The notes under the pieces: generated by a model
What the model was told of the DNA's origin: nothing
Seen by the model: the letters and a program-made list of their open reading frames with translations, nothing else
Database searches by the model: none
NCBI GenBank assembly: GCA_017481565.1
Contig: JAFUOZ010000039.1
Span: 1 to 64,000 of the forward strand
Direction of reading: 5' to 3'
Length of the DNA: 64,000 nt
Origin: Oscillospiraceae bacterium
GTDB lineage: Bacteria > Bacillota > Clostridia > Oscillospirales > Ruminococcaceae
Program-made: the position numbers and the translations under genes
Part shown: in pieces, positions 34,558-42,500 of the stretch
Layout: every line of letters begins with the position of its first letter
How positions within the stretch are numbered: position 1 is the first letter of the stretch

Positions 34558-34573
34558 GTTAGGAAATACTAAC
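34558..34573. promoter_or_regulatory. Candidate metal-regulator operator 1 (GTTAG-N6-CTAAC)
   Basis: The perfect palindrome GTTAG-GAAATA-CTAAC lies at the predicted transcription start of feoA. The arms resemble the TTAG/CTAA core of known DtxR-family boxes. The operon itself encodes a DtxR-type regulator at 37436. Confidence 0.65.
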
Positions 34574-34637
34574 CATATTTAAAAGCATATAGTTAGCCGA
34601 TGATAATCATCAGCTCATATAAACGGAGGGTCAAAAT

Positions 34638-34859
34638 ATGGCAACACTTAAGGACGCAGCTGTAGGCAAAACCGTCAAGGTAAAAAAGCTCAGCGGTGAG
34701 GGCGCAATAAAGCGCAGGATCATGGATATGGGTATTACCAAGGGCGTGGAAATTTTTGTACGCAAGGTAGCCCCTCTCGGCGATCCTATGGAGGTTACAG
34801 TAAGAGGCTATGAGCTTACTCTCAGAAAAGCTGATGCTGAAATGATAGAAACAGAATAA
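34638..34859 (+). CDS. feoA: Ferrous iron transport protein FeoA
   Basis: The 73-residue protein is a single SH3-like FeoA domain: VGKTVKVKKLSGEGAIKRRI, MDMGITKGVEI and a C-terminal RGYELTLRKADAEMI. It works with FeoB in Fe2+ uptake as a small cytoplasmic partner. GGAGGG lies upstream of the ATG. It is the first gene of an operon with feoB, a small Cys protein and a DtxR-type regulator. Confidence 0.95.
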   Translation: MATLKDAAVGKTVKVKKLSGEGAIKRRIMDMGITKGVEIFVRKVAPLGDPMEVTVRGYELTLRKADAEMIETE

Positions 34860-34862
34860 TCG

Positions 34863-34893
34863 TTTTTTAACAGGATAAAATCCTGTTAAAAAA
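34863..34893 (+). other. Perfect 14-bp hairpin between feoA and feoB
   Basis: TTTTTTAACAGGAT and ATCCTGTTAAAAAA are exact reverse complements around AAA. The 3' side ends in A, not T, so it is not a normal rightward terminator; an RNA-processing or stability hairpin is more likely. Confidence 0.6.
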
Positions 34894-34903
34894 ATACCAA
34901 CAA

Positions 34904-34919
34904 GTTAGCAACTTCTAAC
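34904..34919. promoter_or_regulatory. Candidate metal-regulator operator 2 (GTTAG-N6-CTAAC) between feoA and feoB
   Basis: GTTAG-CAACTT-CTAAC has the same arms and spacing as the site at 34558-34573. It lies 18 bases before feoB, so it could block passage or an internal promoter. Confidence 0.6.
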
Positions 34920-34937
34920 AGAAAGGAAATCGGATAT

Positions 34938-37172
34938 ATGGAACTGAAAATTGCTCTTGCAGGAAATCCGAACTGCGGTAAAACCACATTGTTCAATCTG
35001 CTTACAGGCTCCAATCAGTATGTAGGAAACTGGCCCGGCGTAACGGTAGAAAAAAAGGAGGGCAGGCTTAAGGGAAACAAGGATGTTATCATCACTGACC
35101 TTCCCGGGATCTATTCCCTCTCACCCTACACGCTTGAAGAGGTAGTTGCAAGAAACTATCTGCTTTCGGAACGTCCTGACGCTATTCTGAATATCATCGA
35201 CGGAACAAATCTGGAGCGTAATCTTTATCTTACCACACAGCTTTCTGAGCTTGGTATTCCCGTAGTTGCGGCTATAAACATGATGGACGTTGTACGCAAA
35301 AACGGCGATGTTATCAATACAGAAATGCTTTCAAAGGCTATGGGCTGTGAGGTAGTGGAAATATCCGCACTGAAAGGTACAGGAATAAACGAGGCAGTAG
35401 CAAAGGCTGTGGAAGCAGCAACCGAAAAGAAAAAATTTATTCCAAAACACAACTTCTGCGGATGTGTAGAACACGCCTTAGCTCATATCGAAGAGGCTGT
35501 TCTCCATGATGTCGAGGAGGAGCGTCAGCGCTGGTATGCAGTAAAGGTATTTGAACGTGACGAAAAGGTACTTGAAATGCTGAAGCTTGACAGCGGCACG
35601 CTTGCTCACATAGAAAAGGATATTGCAGCAGCCGAAGCTGAAATGGACGATGACGCCGAAAGCATCATAACCGCCGAAAGATATAATTACATAACCTCAA
35701 TAATAGGAAAATGCCTTAAAAGAAAAAATCCCGGCGGACTTACCATATCTGATAAAATAGACATGATAGTTACCAACAGAATACTTGCCCTGCCGATATT
35801 TGCAGCTGTTATGTGGTTTGTGTACACTATTTCAATAGGTACTATCGGCGACTGGACTGTAGTTTTCATGAATGACGGTCTGTTCGGTTCATTTGCCGAA
35901 ACTTATCCCGACTCATTTATGGCAAACTGGGTAAGCGTCCCCGAGCTTTTTGATAAGATACTTCTTGACGCACAGGGAGAACCTGTTATTGCTCCATGGC
36001 TTTACAGTCTTATTCAGGACGGTATAATCGGCGGTGTAGGTGCAGTTCTGGGATTTGTTCCTCAGATGATGATACTCTTCCTGCTGCTTTCGATACTTGA
36101 AGATATCGGATATATCTCAAGAGTTGCATTTATCATGGATAAGCTTTTCAGAAAGTTCGGTCTTTCGGGAAAATCCTTTATCCCTATGCTTATCGGTACA
36201 GGCTGCAGTGTTCCCGGCATAATGGCATCACGTACTATCGAAAACGAACGTGACAGAAGAATGACTATAATGACAACAACATTTATCCCCTGCGGTGCAA
36301 AAATGCCCGTTGTAGGACTTATTGCCGCTGCATTTTTCGGAAACAGTCCTCTTATAGCTACATCGGCTTATTTTATCGGTATCGCAGCTATTGTTATTTC
36401 GGGTATCATGCTTAAGAAAACCAAGCTCTTCTCAGGTGACCCGGCTCCCTTTGTTATGGAGCTTCCCGCTTATCATGCGCCTATCGGCAGCAATGTATTA
36501 AAGGCAACATGGGAAAGAGGCTGGGACTATATCAAGAGAGCAGGTACAGTTATCGTGCTTGCAAGCATAGTTATCTGGGTACTCAACAGCCTTACCTTTG
36601 AGGGCGGCTTCCACTATATCGGTGAAGGCAGCGAAAAGTCTGTTCTTAATTCACTGGGTGAGGTCATTGCAGTTATATTCGCTCCTTTAGGCTTCGGTTC
36701 ATGGCAGGCTACTGTCGCTACTATCCTGGGACTTGTTGCAAAGGAAGAGATCGTAGGCGTATTCGGTTCACTTACTTCAATGGCAGACGCTGAGCTTGCT
36801 TTTGAAATGGTGGACGCAGGCGACTCCGCAAGCCTTGCACTTATCGGTCAGGAGATCTTCGCTGGCAGCAAGCTTGCAGCATTCTCCTTCATGATCTTCA
36901 ATCTTCTCTGCGCTCCCTGCTTTGCAGCTATCGGCGCTATCAAGAGAGAAATGAATAATCCTAAATGGACAGCTTTTGCTATTTCCTATCAGTGTCTTTT
37001 TGCTTATGTCGTATCTCTTATCGTATTTCAGATCGGCTCTGCAGTTTCGGGAAATGTAAATGTTCTCGGTCTTATCGTTGCTGTTGCGGCTCTTGTTGCT
37101 ATCATCTATATGCTGGCAAGACCCTACAAGGAAAGCACAAGACTTACCAAAGAAGTTAAGGTAAAGTCCTGA
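34938..37172 (+). CDS. feoB: Ferrous iron transporter FeoB
   Basis: The 744-residue protein has an N-terminal GTPase domain with G1 GNPNCGKTT, G3 DLPGIYS and G4 NMMD, followed by a helical spacer (about 165-260) with two Gate-type membrane regions. Membrane motifs include GTGCSVPGIMASRTIENERD and a second Cys-containing segment, LLCAPCFAAIGAIK. It moves Fe2+ across the membrane using GTP. GAAAGGAAA precedes the start. It is preceded by operator 2 and a hairpin and followed by another hairpin. Confidence 0.95.
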   Translation: MELKIALAGNPNCGKTTLFNLLTGSNQYVGNWPGVTVEKKEGRLKGNKDVIITDLPGIYSLSPYTLEEVVARNYLLSERPDAILNIIDGTNLERNLYLTTQLSELGIPVVAAINMMDVVRKNGDVINTEMLSKAMGCEVVEISALKGTGINEAVAKAVEAATEKKKFIPKHNFCGCVEHALAHIEEAVLHDVEEERQRWYAVKVFERDEKVLEMLKLDSGTLAHIEKDIAAAEAEMDDDAESIITAERYNYITSIIGKCLKRKNPGGLTISDKIDMIVTNRILALPIFAAVMWFVYTISIGTIGDWTVVFMNDGLFGSFAETYPDSFMANWVSVPELFDKILLDAQGEPVIAPWLYSLIQDGIIGGVGAVLGFVPQMMILFLLLSILEDIGYISRVAFIMDKLFRKFGLSGKSFIPMLIGTGCSVPGIMASRTIENERDRRMTIMTTTFIPCGAKMPVVGLIAAAFFGNSPLIATSAYFIGIAAIVISGIMLKKTKLFSGDPAPFVMELPAYHAPIGSNVLKATWERGWDYIKRAGTVIVLASIVIWVLNSLTFEGGFHYIGEGSEKSVLNSLGEVIAVIFAPLGFGSWQATVATILGLVAKEEIVGVFGSLTSMADAELAFEMVDAGDSASLALIGQEIFAGSKLAAFSFMIFNLLCAPCFAAIGAIKREMNNPKWTAFAISYQCLFAYVVSLIVFQIGSAVSGNVNVLGLIVAVAALVAIIYMLARPYKESTRLTKEVKVKS

Positions 37173-37187
37173 TAAATCAATAAATAC

Positions 37188-37221
37188 TCTGCCCCTTTAA
37201 GCTTCTGCATAAAGGGGCAGA
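37188..37221 (+). other. 12-bp hairpin after feoB without a T-tail
   Basis: TCTGCCCCTTTA pairs perfectly with TAAAGGGGCAGA. An A-rich tail follows, so it probably stabilises or processes the mRNA between feoB and the small Cys gene and does not end transcription. Confidence 0.6.
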
Positions 37222-37244
37222 AATCAAAACGGAGGGAATATAAA

Positions 37245-37439
37245 ATGAATAATATCGCCGAATATATGCCGACAATTATTACATTAGCTGTTCTTGCGGC
37301 AATAGTTATACTTATTATTTTAAAGCTCAGAAAAGACAAAAAGAACGGTATTTCTCTCTGCGGCGGAAAATGCGGAAACTGTCCCAACAGTGATTTTTGC
37401 CACGGAAATTCCGCAAATAATACGAAAGGCAGCGAATGA
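37245..37439 (+). CDS. FeoB-associated Cys-rich membrane protein
   Basis: The 64-residue protein has one membrane helix (about 9-27), a basic stop (KLRKDKKNG) and a Cys cluster CGGKCGNCPNSDFC. This matches the small Cys-rich proteins found after feoB in Firmicutes, sometimes treated as the FeoC equivalent. It probably handles iron or assists FeoB at the inner face. GGAGGG lies upstream. Its TGA overlaps the ATG of the regulator gene. Confidence 0.85.
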   Translation: MNNIAEYMPTIITLAVLAAIVILIILKLRKDKKNGISLCGGKCGNCPNSDFCHGNSANNTKGSE

Positions 37440-37822
37440 TCATGCTTACATATTCACAGAAAAAATATCTGTTTGCAATATATAAGCTCAGTCAGAAGGG
37501 CGGTGCGGTCCGCTCGGCTGATGTTGCAAAGCTGGTAGGAGTCAGCAAGCCAAGCACTGTTAAAATGACTCAGCGGCTTATTGAGGACGGATATATCACA
37601 AAAGAACCATATACCGAGATCACTCTTACCGAAAAAGGAATAAATGCTGCAAGCGGTCTGTATACATCAAAGGTCATAATCTGTGATTTTCTTACAGGCT
37701 CGGCGGGAATAAGCAGTGATGTGGCAGACAATGATTCTGTTTCAATGGTTTCTCATCTCTCGGAAGAGGCACTCGAAAAGCTTACCGCTTTTGCACTTGA
37801 CCTTAAAAAATGCCCTCAGTAA
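37436..37822 (+). CDS. DtxR/MntR-type metal-dependent regulator, short form
   Basis: The 128-residue protein has a winged helix typical of DtxR-family N-terminal domains: LTYSQKKYLFAIYKLS, VRSADVAKLVGVSKPSTVKM and EDGYITKEPYTEITLTEKG. The C-terminal part is short and lacks a clear SH3-like domain, so it is an MntR-size protein or a reduced one. Its gene overlaps the feo operon by 4 bases, and its likely targets are the GTTAG-N6-CTAAC sites upstream of feoA and feoB. An in-frame ATG at 37442 is an alternative start. Iron as co-repressor is inferred from context. Confidence 0.8.
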   Translation: MIMLTYSQKKYLFAIYKLSQKGGAVRSADVAKLVGVSKPSTVKMTQRLIEDGYITKEPYTEITLTEKGINAASGLYTSKVIICDFLTGSAGISSDVADNDSVSMVSHLSEEALEKLTAFALDLKKCPQ

Positions 37823-37832
37823 TATATTCAAC

Positions 37833-37864
37833 AGCGGCAGAATTTCTGATTTCTGCCGCTTTTG
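37833..37864 (+). terminator. Intrinsic terminator of the feo operon
   Basis: AGCGGCAGAA pairs with TTCTGCCGCT, followed by TTTTG. Confidence 0.8.
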
Positions 37865-37933
37865 CTATGTTCTGTATAGCTAAAATAAACTATATTTTAC
37901 ACGAATATTACAATATAAATGTGATAATAATCA

Positions 37934-37962
37934 TTGAATAAATGGGGAAAATATGTTATAAT
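37934..37962 (+). promoter_or_regulatory. Promoter of pyruvate kinase
   Basis: TTGAAT (37934-37939), a 17-base spacer and TATAAT (37957-37962). Confidence 0.8.
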
Positions 37963-38008
37963 TACATTGATTAGTCAAAAATCAACTATCGAAAGGACGC
38001 AAGAAAAA

Positions 38009-39430
38009 ATGAGAAAAACCAAAATAATCTGTACAGTCGGTCCTGCTACCGACAACGAAGAAACACTCCGTGAGCTTATGCTCAGCGGCATGAATATTGC
38101 ACGTTTCAACTTTTCACACTCCGATCCTGCAATAGATAAGGCCCGCTATGATATGGTTGTAAAGGTACGTGAGGAGCTTGGTCTTCCTATCGCTACAATG
38201 CTTGATACAAAGGGTCCTGAGATACGTGTCAAGAAATTCAAGAACAATGAGCCTGTTGAGATCTTTGACGGTGATAGCTATACTCTTACTTCAAGAGATG
38301 TTGAGGGTACAAATGAAATTTGCTCCATTACCTTTGCAGGCCTTGTAAATGACGTTCAGATAGGCTCACGTATCCTTATCAATGACGGTGTTATTGAGCT
38401 TTCTGTTGAAAAGGTTTCGGGTCAGGATATTATCTGCCGTATCATTCACGGCGGCAAGCTTTCCAATAACAAGGGCATAAATGTTCCCGGAATAGATCTT
38501 TCGCTCCCCTACATCAGCGAAGCAGACATGACCGATCTTGAATTCGGTGCAAAGACAGGCTATGACTATATTGCCGCTTCCTTTGTCCGCAGTGCTGCTG
38601 ATGTTAATTATCTGAGAAAGTTTACTCACAGCTTAGGCTGGAATGGTGTCAGGATCATTGCCAAGATCGAAAACCGTGACGGCGTTGACAATATTGATGA
38701 GATCCTTGAAGCAGCTGACGGTGTTATGATCGCAAGAGGCGATATGGGCGTTGAGATACCCTTTGAAGAGATACCCGCTATCCAGAAGGAGATCATCAAA
38801 AAGGGTTATCGTGCAGGAAAGCCTGTTATCACTGCTACTCAGATGCTTGAATCTATGATAAACAGTCCTCGTCCTACACGTGCGGAGATAACCGATGTTG
38901 CAAACGCTATCTATGACGGTACATCTGCTATCATGCTTTCGGGCGAGACCGCAGCAGGTAACTTCCCTGTTGAAGCAGTACGCACAATGGCAAAGATCGC
39001 TGAAACTACAGAAAGCCGTATCAATTACGCTTCCCGTCTCAGCAAAATGGGTGCATTCCGCAGCAATGATGTTACAAATGCTATTTCCCATGCAGCTGTT
39101 ACAACGGCTCTTGACCTTGGCGCATCTACTATCATCACTGTTACAAAAAGCGGATATACTGCTCAGATGCTTTCTAAGTTCCGTTCTCCATGTGATATCC
39201 TCAGCCTTACTCCCGACAAGCGCATATGCCGTCAGACAAACCTTTCGTGGGGCGTTACTCCTGCTCTCATAAAGGAAATGTCCTCTACCGATGAGCTTAT
39301 CGAAGAAGCACTCAGAATCGCAAAGGAGCTTAATCACGTTAAGACAGGCGATACAGTTGTTATCACTGCAGGCGTTCACATCGGTGTTCCCGGAAACACA
39401 AATCTTCTTGAGGTTATTACTGTTTCATAA
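38009..39430 (+). CDS. pyk: Pyruvate kinase
   Basis: The 473-residue enzyme shows RKTKIICTVGPATDNEETL at the start, MLDTKGPEIRVKK, the active-site region IMIARGDMGVEIP-type sequence (ARGDMGVEI) and TATQMLESMI. It makes pyruvate and ATP from phosphoenolpyruvate and ADP in glycolysis. The form is the basic one without the extra C-terminal PEP-utiliser domain of Bacillus. The start at 38009 has GAAAGGAC upstream; a longer frame begins before the promoter and is rejected. It is a single-gene unit. Confidence 0.96.
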   Translation: MRKTKIICTVGPATDNEETLRELMLSGMNIARFNFSHSDPAIDKARYDMVVKVREELGLPIATMLDTKGPEIRVKKFKNNEPVEIFDGDSYTLTSRDVEGTNEICSITFAGLVNDVQIGSRILINDGVIELSVEKVSGQDIICRIIHGGKLSNNKGINVPGIDLSLPYISEADMTDLEFGAKTGYDYIAASFVRSAADVNYLRKFTHSLGWNGVRIIAKIENRDGVDNIDEILEAADGVMIARGDMGVEIPFEEIPAIQKEIIKKGYRAGKPVITATQMLESMINSPRPTRAEITDVANAIYDGTSAIMLSGETAAGNFPVEAVRTMAKIAETTESRINYASRLSKMGAFRSNDVTNAISHAAVTTALDLGASTIITVTKSGYTAQMLSKFRSPCDILSLTPDKRICRQTNLSWGVTPALIKEMSSTDELIEEALRIAKELNHVKTGDTVVITAGVHIGVPGNTNLLEVITVS

Positions 39431-39450
39431 TCAGTATTTATCAAAGTAAT

Positions 39451-39491
39451 AAAGACCGTTTGCTGTTCACATAGCAGCAAGCGGTCTTTTT
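39451..39491 (+). terminator. Intrinsic terminator after pyk
   Basis: AAAGACCGTTTGCTG pairs with CAGCAAGCGGTCTTT with one G-T pair, followed by T. Confidence 0.9.
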
Positions 39492-39510
39492 ATTTATCCT
39501 GCATTTCACC

Positions 39511-39546
39511 AAAAACAAAACTGCCCTGTCATCAGACAAGGCAGCT
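39511..39546 (-). terminator. Intrinsic terminator after the Fn3 surface protein
   Basis: On the minus strand CTGCCTTGTC-TGAT-GACAGGGCAG is followed by TTTTGTTTTT. Confidence 0.8.
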
Positions 39547-39552
39547 TTTATT

Positions 39553-42500
39553 TTACTTTACGATCTTATAGATCTTATTTCTGCGGCGCTTTTTATAAAG
39601 CTCGGAGCCGCCTGAGCATCTCATTGAATATACAGATGAACCCATTGTCATTGCGGCTGCTGTACCTGCAGCTGAGGATTCCATATCCTCGGGAGTGTAA
39701 TAATGAACGAATGCGAAGGGTGAGAAGCTTGAACACTTGAACTGTACCATAGGTATTCCCTCTGATTCACCGAAGGTAAGAGGAAGGATCTCCATCTTTC
39801 CGTCAACGGTGATATGCATAAGCTGCATATCCTCACCATAATAAGCAAAGGAATCGGGAATAGGCATCGTTACAGTTATGTAATGACCCTCGGCAGGCTG
39901 AACTCTTGTATATGTTCCCGAAATATAGAGTGTAAGATCGAATGGGAACACATCAAAGCTGTCAAGACCGTCGCCATAGCCGTTAAGCATTTCATAAATA
40001 GCCTGTGTAGACTCATCATTTACGCTGAAACGGAGATCAATATCACTTGTAAGAGCTTCCCTGTCGGTATAAGCTGTGATAAGCTCGGTGTGTGAAAGAC
40101 CGTCGGGAGTTGTTCCCACAATGAATATCTTATAGGAATCGGAAAGTCCGTCACCGTCGCCGTCACCGTTTCCGCTTTCTGTCTTTTCACCTTCGGGAGT
40201 TGCAGATACTGCAAGTGAATACTGACTGTACTGCTTTGAACCGCCTGATGTATTGTATGCAGCGATCATATAAGTGTATGTTCTGCCGTTGATAAGTCCT
40301 GTATGAGTGAACTTAGTGCCTGAAACAACACCTACTGCAGTAAATGAGGACTGACCTGCATCATATGCATAGATAACATAGCCTTCAGCTCCCTCAACAG
40401 CTGACCATGACAGATTTACAAGCTTGTCGCCGGGTGTTGCAACCACATCAATGGGAGCTGCAAGGTAATTTCCGATAACAACTGTCTTATAAAGTGCATA
40501 ATCACTGTAAACATAGCTTCCGTCGGGGAGCGTCTTATATGCTCTTACTGTATAGGTATAAACGCTTCCGTTTGTAAGACCTGTATGAGTAAGGCTTGTC
40601 TTTGAAAGCTGATCCAGAGGAACAGGGATACCGTAATCATTTACGATATAAACTTCATAGCCCTCTGCATTATCTACCTTTGACCATGAAAGCGCCGCCT
40701 GACCGTCAGATGTGGTAACTGTGAAATCCTTGGGAGTCTCTAAGAAATAAGGATCGTCCTCATCGGAATAGATCGCATCGGGAGTAGCGGAAACAACTGT
40801 AGAATAGTCACTGTAGATCTTATTATCCTTTGTATTGAGAGTTGTAACTTCTTTATATGCACGAACTCTGTAACGGTATGTAACTTCATTTGTCAGGTTC
40901 TGATGCAGGTAAGCAGGCTTTGATGTAGTAGCTATTACCTGATAATCTCCTGTGCTGTAATCATAGCATTCAAGCTCATAGCCTGTTGCATTCGGAACAG
41001 CTGTCCATGTAAGCTGTACCTGTCTGTTACCGGGGTCAGCCTTAAGATCAAGAGGTATCGGTACATATATACCAACCACAGCTGTAACATGGTTGGACAT
41101 TTCACTTTCCCATACCTTGTTATTTACTGTCTTGTACGCATAAACCGCATAGGTATAAACCTCACCGTTTTCAAGACCTGTTATAACAGTTGATGTATCG
41201 GCAACTCTGTCGATCTCCTTATAGATCGGCTTTCCGTTTGAATCGTAAGTAACTGTACAAACAACATATCCCTGTGCACCGTCAACCTCTGACCATGTAA
41301 GAGTTACCTTGTTTTCACCGCCCACTGCAACAAGATCCATAGGAGGATAGAAAATTGCTCCTGATTCCTGTTCCTCGCTGCCGACGGGAGCCTTATCACT
41401 TTCTGCAACGATATGGATAGTGCTTCCGTCTGTGGGGTCAATGGTAACAACTGATGTTACATAATAATTCTTTGTAACACCATTGGGAAGAAGATCATCT
41501 ACCCATGAAATTCTGTCATCCTTGGACTGTTCGATAAATACGGGGTTTTCCTCGTCGCCCACTACATATACTCTGTAGCCGTTTGCACCCTCTACTCTGT
41601 CCCAGCTGAGTGTGATCTCACCGTCAGCACCGATAGACTTTACATTTGCAGGTGCGGCAGGCTTAACATTAACAGTAAAGGGAACCTCATCCGATTTCAT
41701 AAGATCCTTATAGATATCCTCGGTATTGGTTGTACCGTGATAGAAAGGAATTACATAATAGGTATATGTCTTGCCTTCATAGATAAACTGGCTTCTGTCA
41801 AGATATTCCATTTCACTGCCGTCATAGAGCAGCTTGAAATCATCATCGGGAACAAGATTTCCGCTTTCGTCCTTATGCCAGCCCTTTCTCCAGAGCTGAT
41901 AGGAATCGGACTGATTTACCTTTGTCCACTGGAGAAGGATACCTCTTTCCTCGATCTTGTCGGAGGTCTGCCAGCTTGCATAAAGGATAACCTTTGCAAG
42001 AGGAACAACGCTTGGTATCTGTCCTTCCTCATTTACCCAAGGATCACTGATGATCTTATGAGTATCGGGATCCTGTGCATAGCCTGAGCATGAGTCCATA
42101 GCGTCTACATAGGAATAAAGCTTGACCTTATATTCATCTCCGTTATAGGGAGCTTCACCATTCTTAAGCTTTTCAACAAGAAGCTCATTTGTCTTTGCAT
42201 TTACGGATTTTTCATATACAAGGTTACCGTCATGATCGTAAACCTCAACGATATATCCGTCAATATCAACGGGAACACCGTCCTTAGTGGGAGCTGTCCA
42301 GCTGATGCCGATCTGTCTGTCACCCGGCTTAAGTGTTACACTGTCTGCAACAGGAGGCTTTGATTCACTTCTTGCCATTACAACAGGCTTACTTGAAAAT
42401 ACCTTATTGCCGAAGTTATGATAATTATCAGCAAACGCCTGAGTTGTATTGAATACAGGCTTGATAAAGAATTCATATTCCTTACCGCTTTCAAAAGTAA

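Noticed and set aside
38366..39379. Long minus-strand frames with many Cys inside pyruvate kinase
   Set aside because: Pure antisense of a well-conserved gene, without ribosome sites.
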